A model generated the notes under the pieces. The model did not search any database. It had not been told where the DNA came from and saw nothing but the letters and a program-made list of their open reading frames with translations. The position numbers and the translations under genes are program-made. From contig JAJYTE010000003.1 of NCBI GenBank assembly GCA_021793215.1, positions 1-64,000 on the forward strand: a stretch of 64,000 nt of DNA. The letters are read 5' to 3'. Each line of letters starts with the position of its first letter. The stretch's first letter is position 1. Of the stretch, positions 7,938-15,879 are shown piece after piece. This stretch comes from Bacillota bacterium (lineage in GTDB: Bacteria > Bacillota > Sulfobacillia > JAJZYS01 > JAJYTV01).

Positions 7938-7970
7938 AAGGAGGGCTCCCCCGAGCGGGGAGCCCTCCTT
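7938..7970 (+). terminator. Terminator of abrB
   Basis: A perfect 14-bp stem (7938-7951 with 7957-7970) has the loop CGAGC and ends in CCTTCT. It lies 55 bases after the abrB stop. Confidence 0.88.
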
Positions 7971-8003
7971 CTACGACCGCCTTCGTTGGGCATATCGTCT
8001 CCC

Positions 8004-8519
8004 GTGCGCATCTACTCGCCATGGCGGACCCGTGGGTGGACGAGCGGCCGACCGGCGAGGACACTCGCCTGGTACGGTCTTCTCTTGCTGCTCGCGATGG
8101 CGATCGCCTACAGCCTGGGGCACGGGGTGGGTACGCGGCTGCCGTCCGACGAGCGTCAGGCCGCCCAGCGCTACGACGTCCCCGTTGCGCTCGTCATGGC
8201 CGTGGTGCAGGCGGAGAGCGGTGGCGACCCCTACGCCGTGAGCGACCAAGGCGCCATGGGTCTCATGCAGGTGACCGCAGGCAAGTTCCGCAGCGGCCAG
8301 AACCCTTTCTCGCCCGTGACCAACCTCGACGTCGGCACGCGCTACCTTGCCTCCATGCTGCAGGAGTTCCACGGCAACCTCCGGCTGGCACTCGCCGCGT
8401 ACAACGCCGGGCCGGGTGCGGTGCAAAAGTACCACGGGGTACCGCCGTATCCCGAGACGCAGGCGTACGTCAAGGAGGTGCTGGTGACCTACCGGCGGCT
8501 GAGAGCACGGGGCTACTAG
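8004..8519 (+). CDS. Membrane-anchored lytic transglycosylase (SLT domain)
   Basis: It cleaves peptidoglycan glycan strands outside the cell. One transmembrane segment (LAWYGLLLLLAMAIAYSLG) is followed by an SLT domain: the catalytic glutamate in VVQAESGGDPYAVS, the GAMGLMQV motif, and AALAAYNAGPGAVQKYHG. It is 171 residues from GTG 8004. The start is uncertain, because the reading frame is open back into the abrB terminator and no convincing Shine-Dalgarno is seen. It converges with the 8516-9175 gene, overlapping by 4 bases. Confidence 0.85.
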   Translation: MRIYSPWRTRGWTSGRPARTLAWYGLLLLLAMAIAYSLGHGVGTRLPSDERQAAQRYDVPVALVMAVVQAESGGDPYAVSDQGAMGLMQVTAGKFRSGQNPFSPVTNLDVGTRYLASMLQEFHGNLRLALAAYNAGPGAVQKYHGVPPYPETQAYVKEVLVTYRRLRARGY

Positions 8520-9175
8520 GGTACGCGCCAGAGGACGAGCCGATCGGTTCCATCCACCGTGACCACGGTTCGCGCAGAGAGGCTCTGCCCGCCCTGGCGG
8601 TAGTTCGCGATCAGCGTGTACGAGCCGTCGGCAGGATCGCTCTGGGTCCAGGGGATCCAGATGGAGGTGCGCCACGCGCCGCCTTGGAAGACCCACGGCG
8701 CCGAGTTGATCGCAGCGTAGTCGATCACGCCGGAGGCGAGGGCGACCTGAGGTCTGAACGCCGCCGGCAGTGTGAGGTCGATCGCCTGCGCGCTCTGGCC
8801 GGCTGTGAGCGAGAGCGTGACCCGATCGCCGCGGAACGCCGTGGTCGGCGACGCGGTCAAGGTGGCGACCGGCACGGGCGGTGGCGGTTGCGGCGGTGGC
8901 GGAACGGGGCGCACGACGAGGATGCTCCGGCTGGTTGCGCCCCACATGCCGCGGTCGTCCTCCACCGCCAGGGAGACCGTGTGGTAACCCGTCTGGTACA
9001 GCGCACCGGCGCGACCACTCCAGATCTGCAGAACGATGTGGTGCCCTGGGGCCGGGTCGAAGGACTCGTCCACGTAGGAGATCGGCTGCCCCAACCTGAC
9101 GACAGAGGGTGCGCTGAAGCTCGCCACGGGGGCTGGGTACCAGAGTGCAAGCGCCAGGGTCAGTGCGGCAACCAT
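8516..9175 (-). CDS. Secreted protein with Pro-rich linker, last gene of the pilin operon
   Basis: I do not recognise a family. The N-terminus is a signal peptide (AALTLALALWYPAPVASFSA). A first beta-type domain of about 75 residues resembles PKD-like extracellular modules. A polyproline linker (PVPPPPQPPPPVPV) joins it to a second beta-rich domain of about 110 residues ending in WRVP. No cysteines are seen. It overlaps the previous gene (9160-9585) by 16 bases, so it is translated with the pilin-like genes and is probably an exported accessory or tip protein of that structure (inference). Confidence 0.65.
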   Translation of the reverse strand: MVAALTLALALWYPAPVASFSAPSVVRLGQPISYVDESFDPAPGHHIVLQIWSGRAGALYQTGYHTVSLAVEDDRGMWGATSRSILVVRPVPPPPQPPPPVPVATLTASPTTAFRGDRVTLSLTAGQSAQAIDLTLPAAFRPQVALASGVIDYAAINSAPWVFQGGAWRTSIWIPWTQSDPADGSYTLIANYRQGGQSLSARTVVTVDGTDRLVLWRVP

Positions 9176-9585
9176 CCGAGCTTCACCTTCCCCGTCAGCA
9201 GGATGCGTACCGGGCCGAGGAGCGCGGGCAGCGGCGCCTGTACCGCGATCCCGGCGGAGAGCTCGCCGCCTTGCACGACGGGTCCGGCGGTCACGGCCGC
9301 CTTGAGCGGGGGTGGAGTGAGGCGCGAGAGGTTTGTCGACAGATCCTCGGAACCGTTGGAGATGACCGGTGAGGACGAGGGGATGGAAGCCGGCACCACG
9401 TCGTGCGCCGCAGCGCGTAAGGACGCATCGAGCGCTGCCTGGCCGAGGGTGCGCGCGGAGGACGCTGCCGCGAGGTCGAGCGACAGCGCGAGCGCGGCGA
9501 GCAGCACTGCGGCGAGGGACGAAGCGGCGATCACCCCCCAGACACCGTCTTCACGGGCCAAGCGGCGGCAGATCACTCGTACCAC
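9160..9585 (-). CDS. TadE/pseudopilin-like minor protein
   Basis: The short N-terminus ending in REDG precedes a hydrophobic helix (VWGVIAASSLAAVLLAALAL), the usual arrangement in TadE/TadF-like minor pilins. An extracellular domain of about 90 residues follows. Starting at GTG 9585 gives 141 residues, with GGGAGGG seven bases upstream; the longer frame from 9618 lacks that signal. The start overlaps the end of the preceding gene by about 35 bases. No prepilin-peptidase glycine-glutamate site is obvious, so processing is uncertain. Confidence 0.6.
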   Translation of the reverse strand: MVRVICRRLAREDGVWGVIAASSLAAVLLAALALSLDLAAASSARTLGQAALDASLRAAAHDVVPASIPSSSPVISNGSEDLSTNLSRLTPPPLKAAVTAGPVVQGGELSAGIAVQAPLPALLGPVRILLTGKVKLGWLPH

Positions 9586-9961
9586 AGAAAGACCCTCCCA
9601 ACTGTATCGAGAGGCCACCTGCGAGCAGCCAGATCTTCGACGGGGCGTCCACCTGTAGGCAGACCGCCTGCCCCCAGGGTTGCCCGCTTGCCGTCCCGCG
9701 GACCGAGACCGCGGTCCCGCTGAGTCGGGTGAGCGACGCCGAGAGTGAGGAGGTGAGCGAGGGGGTTACCCCTCCCCCGTCCTCCACTGTCCGCAACGCG
9801 TCGTACGAAGCCGCGTAGATGGCGGAGCGCAGACCGACGGCATGCACGATCTGGGCACCGCCGAATCCGATGAGCAAAAGCAGCGGCAGCAGCATGGCGA
9901 CAGCGAGGTAGGCGCTGAGATCGCCACGGTCGCTTAGGAATTGATGGGCACGCTGAGCCAC
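9551..9961 (-). CDS. TadE-like minor pilin
   Basis: The N-terminus SDRGDLSAYLAVAML repeats the RGDLS-x-YLA motif of the pilin-like gene just upstream and runs into a long hydrophobic helix (LLPLLLLIGFGGAQIV). The rest is an extracellular domain of about 85 residues with two cysteines. The start is taken as GTG 9961, 28 bases inside the previous gene, because no other start codon is in frame; its Shine-Dalgarno is weak and translational coupling is likely. Product about 136 residues. Confidence 0.6.
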   Translation of the reverse strand: MAQRAHQFLSDRGDLSAYLAVAMLLPLLLLIGFGGAQIVHAVGLRSAIYAASYDALRTVEDGGGVTPSLTSSLSASLTRLSGTAVSVRGTASGQPWGQAVCLQVDAPSKIWLLAGGLSIQLGGSFCGTSDLPPLGP

Positions 9962-10134
9962 TGGTTGACGATCTCGCCGAGCTTCGTGCCGGCACCGGTG
10001 AAGGCCACCATCACGACGCCCGTGAGGGAGAGTGCCGCGAGTGCCAGGATGCCTTGCGCAAGGTAGGTGGAGAGGTCTCCGCGCTCGTCGCGGAGGAGAA
10101 CAGCGAGCTTGACGCGCAGGAACGTGTACCACAT
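9934..10134 (-). CDS. Pilin-like small membrane protein (Flp/Tad or VirB2 type)
   Basis: The 66-residue product has a basic N-terminus (MWYTFLRVKLAVLLRDERGD), the motif RGDLSTYLAQGILALAAL beginning a hydrophobic helix, and a short amphipathic tail. Size and layout fit a major pilin subunit of a Tad or type IV secretion kind, but the Flp cleavage signature is not obvious. The ATG at 10134 follows AAAGGGGAAG. It heads a four-gene minus-strand operon (to 8516). At least five decayed copies of this gene lie at 12.9-23.9 kb. The promoter element at 10177-10215 is shared with the ssb-VirB/Tad operon at 39.6 kb. Confidence 0.7.
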   Translation of the reverse strand: MWYTFLRVKLAVLLRDERGDLSTYLAQGILALAALSLTGVVMVAFTGAGTKLGEIVNQWLSVPINS

Positions 10135-10176
10135 TCGGACTTCCCCTTTCTTGTCGCTTGGGCGACGCCTAGGGGA

Positions 10177-10215
10177 GTTCGAGCGGTAACAGGGAGATCC
10201 TACCAACCGATGTTC
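10177..10215 (-). promoter_or_regulatory. SigH-like promoter with upstream GAAC-N4-GTTG box, pilin operon
   Basis: Read on the minus strand: GAACATCGGTTG (10215-10204), directly followed by GTAGGATCT (10203-10195), which fits 8 of 9 positions of the SigH -35 consensus RWAGGAWTT. Then come 13 bases and CGAAC (10181-10177; consensus HGAAT). The pilin ATG is 43 bases further. The same three blocks with near-identical spacing precede ssb at 39592-39631. The upstream imperfect dyad may be an activator or repressor site; it also resembles half of a Gram-positive LexA box. Confidence 0.65.
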
Positions 10216-10441
10216 TGGACCAATAGTTCTTTGCAGCATGCCCCGCCGGCGTCCCCTGGTTCGCCAACCCAAGCGGCCAAGGAGAAGGAAGACTGGCCCG
10301 ATGGAGCGTCAGCGACGTGGTCTGCCCGACCCGGGTGCGCGAGTCCATAGCATGTGCCAGAAGAACCGCCAAAGAGGTTCCGCGTCGGAGTGGGAGGCGA
10401 CCCGATCTGTCTCCGGGTCGGACGGCCCTCGCGTATCCAAC

Positions 10442-10726
10442 CTAATGTAATCGGCTCGCAGTCGCCCGCCGGGAGATATTCCTGACGAATGGATGAGCGA
10501 GATCCTGGGGCATGTCCATGCCGGCGGTGAACTTCTTGCGATAGATGGCGGGGCAGGGGCCTTTCCATTCGACCGCGGTGAAGACCGGGGTGGCTGGCGC
10601 ATCCGGGTTGTCGAGAGCGACGTAGGTGAGATGGAGCACTCGCCAGGACACGATCCAGTAGGTGGCGATGGCGTTCTCGCCGGCGCAACGTTTCGAGACG
10701 CAGACTCCGACGGCGTCTCGCTTCAA
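10442..10726 (-). CDS. Hypothetical protein (94 aa), doubtful
   Basis: This open frame starts with TTG and contains two cysteines near the N-terminus and an aromatic stretch (ATYWIVSWRVLHLTY). No family is recognised and the Shine-Dalgarno is weak. Its composition looks more protein-like than the neighbouring frames, but it may be a fragment. Around it, 10216-10441 and 10727-10901 show nothing I can identify. Confidence 0.3.
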   Translation of the reverse strand: MKRDAVGVCVSKRCAGENAIATYWIVSWRVLHLTYVALDNPDAPATPVFTAVEWKGPCPAIYRKKFTAGMDMPQDLAHPFVRNISRRATASRLH

Positions 10727-10901
10727 CTCGGTTACGGTACTACTCCAACTCTCAACCTCCCGCTAGATGCCTGGCCTATGCGCATGGCGTCGCTTCGCGC
10801 AGGGCGGCTCGGCGTACCGCTGCCAGCGCCGAACGCGGGGACGGAGTCGAAAGCGCACATCCTGCACAGCGCGAGCCCCGCTCTTCAGGCATAATCGTCG
10901 C

Positions 10902-11834
10902 ATGAACGAGATGACCGGAGACCGCCTGAGCCAGTACCTCAATCTTCTGACGGCCTCGCTCGACGAGGACGTTCCGGTCGAGGAGGCGGCGAGGCGCGCG
11001 CATCTCAGCCGGTTCCACTTCAGCCGGCTGGTGCAGGGGGCCACGCGCGAGCGGCCGGGCAACCTGCGCAGGCGCCTGCTGTTGGAGCGCGCCGCATGGC
11101 AGGTCTCCGCGACGGGCGACCCGATCATCGACATCGCCCTGGCTGCGGGCTATGATTCGGCGAGCAGCTTCACTAGGGCCTTCGTGCAGGCCTTTGGGCA
11201 CACGCCGAGCGCCCATCGGCTTGGGGGTAGCGGCTTCCGCATCGAGGCGGCGAACGGGATTCACTTCCACCCGCCCGGCGCCGTATACGCCGGGCAGCTC
11301 GAAGAATGGGGAGGAGTACGGATGGACTTCCTGGACCGCGTGCTCGCGCACGACGATTGGGCCACGGAGCAGCTTCTGGTCCGCGCTGCGCGCCTCAGCG
11401 ACGCCCAACTGGACGCACCCTTGGACCTCGGTGCCGGGAACCACCCGGAGGTGACCGCCGAGACCTTGCGCGAACTCCTCGACCGGCTCGTGTTCACTCG
11501 TGAGATGTGGACTGCGTCGATCCGAGGACAGGAGTTCCGCGAGGAGGGGGCCAGCGATCTGACGGACCTTTTGCGGCGGTGGCGGGCCAACGCCCCGACT
11601 TGGCGCGCGCTCGTCGAGGACATCCGCGACCGCGGGCGCTGGAACGACGCCTTCATCGACATCTGCTGCGACCCGCCCGAGACGTTCGTGCTCGGAGCCG
11701 CGGTGCTGCATGTCGTGACCTACACAGCCTATCGCAGGACCCTCGCGCTCGGCGTGTTGCGCTCGTTCGGCGTGGAGGAGCTGGGGTGGGCCGACCCGAT
11801 CGACTGGGAGCGGCTGCGTGCGGCCAACGCGTGA
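10902..11834 (+). CDS. AraC-type HTH fused to a DinB-like domain
   Basis: Residues about 10-110 form an AraC DNA-binding domain: EEAARRAHLSRFHFSRLVQ (first helix-turn-helix) and IDIALAAGYDSASSFTRAF with GHTPSAHR (second). Residues about 140-305 look like a DinB/YfiT four-helix bundle: MDFLDRVLAHDDWATEQLL, then LRELLDRLVFTREMW and VLHVVTYTAYRRT with a conserved histidine. Total 310 residues. Such fusions are expected to sense a thiol or metal state and regulate nearby genes. The next gene, 54 bases downstream on the same strand, is a DNA-glycosylase-like protein, so an alkylation-response pair like Ada-AlkA is plausible (inference). Confidence 0.8.
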   Translation: MNEMTGDRLSQYLNLLTASLDEDVPVEEAARRAHLSRFHFSRLVQGATRERPGNLRRRLLLERAAWQVSATGDPIIDIALAAGYDSASSFTRAFVQAFGHTPSAHRLGGSGFRIEAANGIHFHPPGAVYAGQLEEWGGVRMDFLDRVLAHDDWATEQLLVRAARLSDAQLDAPLDLGAGNHPEVTAETLRELLDRLVFTREMWTASIRGQEFREEGASDLTDLLRRWRANAPTWRALVEDIRDRGRWNDAFIDICCDPPETFVLGAAVLHVVTYTAYRRTLALGVLRSFGVEELGWADPIDWERLRAANA

Positions 11835-11888
11835 CGTGGCCACCCCGGATGCGGCCGCGCCGCGGAGGAGATCCTCCGCCTCGGCGCC

Positions 11889-12755
11889 ATGACGGATGAG
11901 CTGCCCCTTGCACTGCCCGGCTGGCTCGATTGGCGGTGGGCGCTGCGGCGCCTAGAGGCTGGCGTGATGCTGCCGGGAGAGGCCGTGCGCCCTGAGGACG
12001 GCGTCGTGCGCACGGCCCTGCGCGCCGCGGGAGGGCCGCAGGTGGCCCGCGTGCACCTGGCGGGCGGCCGCCTCTGCCTGACCCCCGGGGAGCAGGGGCT
12101 TGCCGAGTGGGCGGAGGGACGCTTCCACCTGGGGCTGGATGCCGGGGAGGTCGCGCTCTCCCTGGAACGGGCGGGCCTGGAGCCCCTGGGGCCGTGTCTG
12201 CGCCGCCCCGCGGCGGCCGGGCTCTGGCCTTTCTGCCTCATGTTCCTCTGTGGCGGAGATCTTGATGCGCCCCATTCGCGCGCCATCTACGCAGAACTGG
12301 GCGCAGGAGCAGATGATCTACATGCGGCGCCCGAGCCGGAGGATGTACTGCGCGCAGGGGGCCGCCGGCTGGTGCGGTTGGGTGTCGCTCCGCACCGGGC
12401 AGAGAACGTGGTAGGTCTCGCGCAGGCGTTTGCACAACGTTTGGAGTGGTACGACGAGCAGAAGTTGCGCGCCCTGCCGGCCGAGGACGCGGTCCACCGG
12501 CTCCGCGCACTGCCGCACATCGGCGAGGTGCGCGCTCGCAGCATCGCTTGCGACGCCCTGGGCCACGACGACATCCTCATCGACTTCTCGCGCCGCGAGG
12601 GGGACCTGCGACGCTACCTGGGACTGGGCTGGGCGCAGCTGCGCAGCAGGGCGGAGGGCGCCGCGCCGTACCGCAGCGTGGTCAGCGACCTGGTGCGCGA
12701 GGCCATCGACGACCCTGAGCAGGCCCGCGGCAGTCCGCGCGGCACCGACCTCTAG
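11889..12755 (+). CDS. HhH-GPD DNA glycosylase-like protein (AlkA-like)
   Basis: The C-terminal half carries a helix-hairpin-helix (LRALPHIGEVRARSIA) followed by an Asp-containing segment (DILIDFSRREGDLRRYLG) where HhH-GPD glycosylases keep their catalytic aspartate. An AlkA-type middle (WPFCLMFLCGG, with ENVVGLAQAFA) precedes it. The N-terminal 90 residues are divergent. There are no Fe-S cysteines. Length 288. The predicted role is excision of alkylated bases. It follows the AraC-DinB regulator and probably shares its transcript. Confidence 0.65.
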   Translation: MTDELPLALPGWLDWRWALRRLEAGVMLPGEAVRPEDGVVRTALRAAGGPQVARVHLAGGRLCLTPGEQGLAEWAEGRFHLGLDAGEVALSLERAGLEPLGPCLRRPAAAGLWPFCLMFLCGGDLDAPHSRAIYAELGAGADDLHAAPEPEDVLRAGGRRLVRLGVAPHRAENVVGLAQAFAQRLEWYDEQKLRALPAEDAVHRLRALPHIGEVRARSIACDALGHDDILIDFSRREGDLRRYLGLGWAQLRSRAEGAAPYRSVVSDLVREAIDDPEQARGSPRGTDL

Positions 12756-12919
12756 CCGCCGTCCGGCCGTGACGTCGTGTCGAGGCAGCGATGCAAGAGA
12801 TCCGCGCGCTCTGTGCGTCCGAGGCGTCGGTACGCCCGCTCCTCGTAGGCGAGTTCCAAGTCGGGAACGCGCTTTCGGGTATGGCAGATCGTAGTGGATC
12901 GCCGATCGGTCCCCGCCGC

Positions 12920-12982
12920 CTATGCGAGTGCCAGGATGCCTCGCGCAAGGTAGGTGGAGAGGTCTCCGCGCGCGTCGCGCAT
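12920..12982 (-). pseudogene. Pilin gene relic 1
   Basis: On the minus strand a 20-codon frame reads MRDARGDLSTYLARGILALA and then stops. At DNA level about 50 of 53 bases match the pilin gene at 10036-10090. The N-terminus, C-terminus, ribosome-binding site and promoter are missing. The surrounding 12756-13380 has no intact gene; a hairpin (CCCGCCTTCGGCGGG near 13047) is the only other structure seen. Confidence 0.75.
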
Positions 12983-13379
12983 GTGATTCGTCAGATGGTT
13001 TGTCGTCGGCAGCACGCTGAAACTGGCGCTCAAATCGTCAGTGCCCGCCTTCGGCGGGGACGTGTTGCAACGTAACTTTGTCACAAACTGCAGAAGTTAC
13101 AGCAGTCGCTGTCAGAAAATCAGAGAAGTTCGATTAGTGCTCCTGTGTGCGCCGGGCTTCCCAGATGCTCCTGAAAATGCGAGCGGATCCGGCTCAGGCG
13201 CCGTGGTGAGTGCGGACCTGAGCATACCGCGCCACCAGCCGATGTATGCGTATTCGTGTATGACGTAGTAGTTGGGCACATCGCAGAAGGAGCACCTGGG
13301 CGAATCTGAGGCTCCGCCTAATGGTGGCAACCTCGCCGTTATCCTCGTTGTGACCCACGTTCACTACCCTCGGATCTGA

Positions 13380-15101
13380 TTAGCCGGAATTTGGCCAGAT
13401 TGACGGAGGGACGGTGATGAGGGCGTCGACGGGGATGCGCAAGAGGATGAGGATGCGGTTGATGCGTTCGGATGTAGTGAGAAGGATGCGTTTGACGGGA
13501 TAGGCGGGGAACTTGAGGTGCAACACCTTGGCAGCCTGCATGACGTCGAAGACGGCCTGTGCGGTGGGGCGATCGGTCTTTCGGCCCAGGATCTCCAGCG
13601 TATCTCCCTCCGGAAGGGCCTGGCGGATGGCGCGTTGGACGAGGGCGTAGACAAGGTAGGCCATGAGGGCGACGTAGCCAAAGGCGGAGATGCGGGTCGT
13701 GTTCTTCAGGAACACCGGAGAGATCCGCACCGGCGATTTCAGCCAACGGAAGGCTGACTCGACTTGAGCCTGGCCACGATATGCGAGGAAGAGGTCCTTG
13801 GCGGTGTGGGACTGGTCGGCGTTGCTGATCAGGACGAAGGTTGACTGCCAAAGGCACTCGCGCTCGAACGCGTCGTCGTCCTTTGGCCCGGGTTCGAGGT
13901 GGACACGGTAGACCGTCTGGGCAGGTCGGGGCAGATCGTCCTTCGCCGGGCGGCCGCGGCGGCGCGGTGGTTGAACGATCTCCGCCTCCACGTGATGCTC
14001 CGGTTTCCAGAAGCGCACTCCCAGCCGGCCGAGTTGCGCCGTGACGGCGGCCTCGGCGTCCTCGTAGCAGTTGAAGCTTTCCTGGCCGAGCTTGCGTCCA
14101 AGGACTTGGATCGCCTCGTGCTCCTTCTCCTGCCGGCGCGCCAGCGTCTTGCGCTTCAGATCAAAAAGGTTGGACGACCGGATGACCACGAGGCGGTATT
14201 CCCGCCCGTCGATCTCGCCCTGCACCTCGCGCAACTGATAGTGCGACGCACGGCTGCCCTGCTTCGGCGCCAGCACGCCGATGTCGATCCACCGCTCGGC
14301 CGGGCCGAAGAGCGCCTCTGCCCGGGCCGCGGTGGCGTAGGCGTAGCTGTTTGGCAGGCGGGAGACGAAACGATATCCCTCCTTCGCCATGTGCCGGAGG
14401 TTATCGTCCGTCACCAGCGCCGAGTCGGCGACGAACAGCAGCTCCTCCCGCTGTTCCCGGTTGATCCAGCCCTCCAGCCACTTTTGCGCCTCCAGCGTCC
14501 ACTTCTGGTCCGTCGCGTTGCCGTCGAACACGTCGCCCGCCAGCGGAATGCCCTCTCCCGTCACCGTCGCTCCGACCTTGAACTGTAGAAGGTCCGGGCG
14601 CAGATCCTTCGAGAAGCCGCGCGCCATCTTGGGACCATCCGCTTCCTGCTCCTCGTATGCGCCTTCCAGGGAGATCGAGGTGGTGTCGTTGTGCAGGCGG
14701 TCGATCACGACTTCGTACGCCTCGATCGCCCGAAAGCAGATCGTGCTGTAGACCCTCTTCGGATCTGCCGCCCAAAGCTTGTCCAGCGCCCGTCCCAGCG
14801 CCTTGTCGTTGAGCTGCGTCGCCTGTACGCCGGCCCCCAGCAGCAGTTCCACATCCCGGTCCCGATAGACCTCCGGCATCTGGTACAGCGCCTTCCTGTC
14901 CTCGATGAACGCCATGACCAAAGCCAGAATCCGCTGTCCCGGGCTCACCGCGCACTGCTTCGGGTCCCATGGCAGCATCTCGTTCAGCGTTTCGACGAAC
15001 TGCATGCGCTGCACGAATTCCCGCACGACCACGCCGACGCCCACGTTGTACGCGGCGGCGCCTTCCATCTGACCGAACAGTCGTTGCAGTTCGTCGTCCA
15101 T
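13380..15101 (-). CDS. IS1634 family transposase
   Basis: The 573-residue DDE transposase of the IS4 superfamily has the first aspartate in HNDTTSISLEGAY, the second in LLFVADSALVTDDN, and the glutamate in the C-terminal YRGQAQVESAFRWLKSP motif. A basic insert (PPRRRGRPAKDD) lies before the C-terminal catalytic part. The frame is intact from ATG 15101 to the stop in the inverted repeat, so the element may be active. Confidence 0.9.
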   Translation of the reverse strand: MDDELQRLFGQMEGAAAYNVGVGVVVREFVQRMQFVETLNEMLPWDPKQCAVSPGQRILALVMAFIEDRKALYQMPEVYRDRDVELLLGAGVQATQLNDKALGRALDKLWAADPKRVYSTICFRAIEAYEVVIDRLHNDTTSISLEGAYEEQEADGPKMARGFSKDLRPDLLQFKVGATVTGEGIPLAGDVFDGNATDQKWTLEAQKWLEGWINREQREELLFVADSALVTDDNLRHMAKEGYRFVSRLPNSYAYATAARAEALFGPAERWIDIGVLAPKQGSRASHYQLREVQGEIDGREYRLVVIRSSNLFDLKRKTLARRQEKEHEAIQVLGRKLGQESFNCYEDAEAAVTAQLGRLGVRFWKPEHHVEAEIVQPPRRRGRPAKDDLPRPAQTVYRVHLEPGPKDDDAFERECLWQSTFVLISNADQSHTAKDLFLAYRGQAQVESAFRWLKSPVRISPVFLKNTTRISAFGYVALMAYLVYALVQRAIRQALPEGDTLEILGRKTDRPTAQAVFDVMQAAKVLHLKFPAYPVKRILLTTSERINRILILLRIPVDALITVPPSIWPNSG

Positions 15102-15177
15102 GCAAACCTGCTTCTACGCCACCGCCAACTTATCCTTGCTATAAGATTTCCCATTCGTCACCCGAAATTCAGCCCCC
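13380..15177 (-). mobile_element. IS1634-type insertion sequence, apparently complete
   Basis: The element carries one full transposase gene (13380-15101). Outside it, the left end (from 13380, AGCCGGAATTTGGCC) and the right end (to about 15177, minus strand GGGCTGAATTTCGGG) share an imperfect inverted repeat around GAATTT. The transposase stop codon lies within the left repeat. I could not identify a target duplication by eye, so ends are approximate. Confidence 0.7.
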
Positions 15178-15322
15178 TCCGTGCCGAGGGTGGTGAAGCT
15201 CGGTCATGAAACTCCTTGGTCTCCCTGTACGGCGATGCTCGCACCGCTTGCACTTGACCCACCACACACTTCTGCACGCCGAGCCACCCGGTGCTCGCTA
15301 ACGCAAAACTATTGAGCCGCGC

Positions 15323-15856
15323 TTAGTACGGGCTGAAGATCGTGTCGTCAACGTCTTGGCACTCCGAAGAAGGCAGTTGCCCCGTGTAGGGATACCCTCC
15401 GACGTAGTAGAGCTGTTGCATCCATACCTGGTTGCCGGGAGGGGCTGGAAATGAGTAGTCGACGGCGAGCGTTGGGGAGAAGCTTGTCGACAGAGCAACG
15501 TCCCACAGGTTAGTGAAGTATTGGGTATACGCAGACCCAACTGTAGAATAGACTTCTAGGTCCCCATACGCCACAGTGCCGCTAAGTGAGATTGTCTCGT
15601 AGGCGTTTGAGTAGATGGCGATGGACTCTGTGGTGATCTGCTGTGCGTCCGTCGGATCATACCCCTGGTAATATGTCCCTCCGCACTCCGTATCGAGCGA
15701 CGTGTCGTGGTTGTAAAACGTGTAGAGGTAGACTTCGCTGCTGTTTGTGAAGGTGTACGAAGCTGAGTCCGCGGATGCCATACGTGGAACAACAAGCAGA
15801 AGACCGCTCGCGATCACCGCCGCCAGCAAGACCTTCATCCGGACCGCACCGTTCAT
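15323..15856 (-). CDS. Secreted protein of unknown function
   Basis: The N-terminus is a signal peptide (MKVLLAAVIASGLLLVVP, likely cut after ASA). The mature part of about 145 residues is rich in Tyr, Ser and Thr with two cysteines and looks beta-structured. No family recognised. It is less G+C-rich than the backbone, which hints at transfer. The start is uncertain: GTG 15871 abuts the GGGAGG, while ATG 15856 or ATG 15838 give a better signal peptide. It follows the DUF4367-like gene on the same strand with a 23-base gap. Confidence 0.6.
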   Translation of the reverse strand: MNGAVRMKVLLAAVIASGLLLVVPRMASADSASYTFTNSSEVYLYTFYNHDTSLDTECGGTYYQGYDPTDAQQITTESIAIYSNAYETISLSGTVAYGDLEVYSTVGSAYTQYFTNLWDVALSTSFSPTLAVDYSFPAPPGNQVWMQQLYYVGGYPYTGQLPSSECQDVDDTIFSPY

Positions 15857-15879
15857 CAAGATGGCATGCACCCTCCCTT

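Noticed and set aside
13112..13330. Minus-strand frame of 72 codons with CSFCDVPNYYVIHEYAYIGWW
   Set aside because: It looks somewhat protein-like but has no start signal, no family match and is bordered by relics. Too weak to annotate.
13899..14588. Plus-strand open frame of 229 codons inside the IS1634 element
   Set aside because: Antisense shadow of the transposase; no independent start signal or motif.
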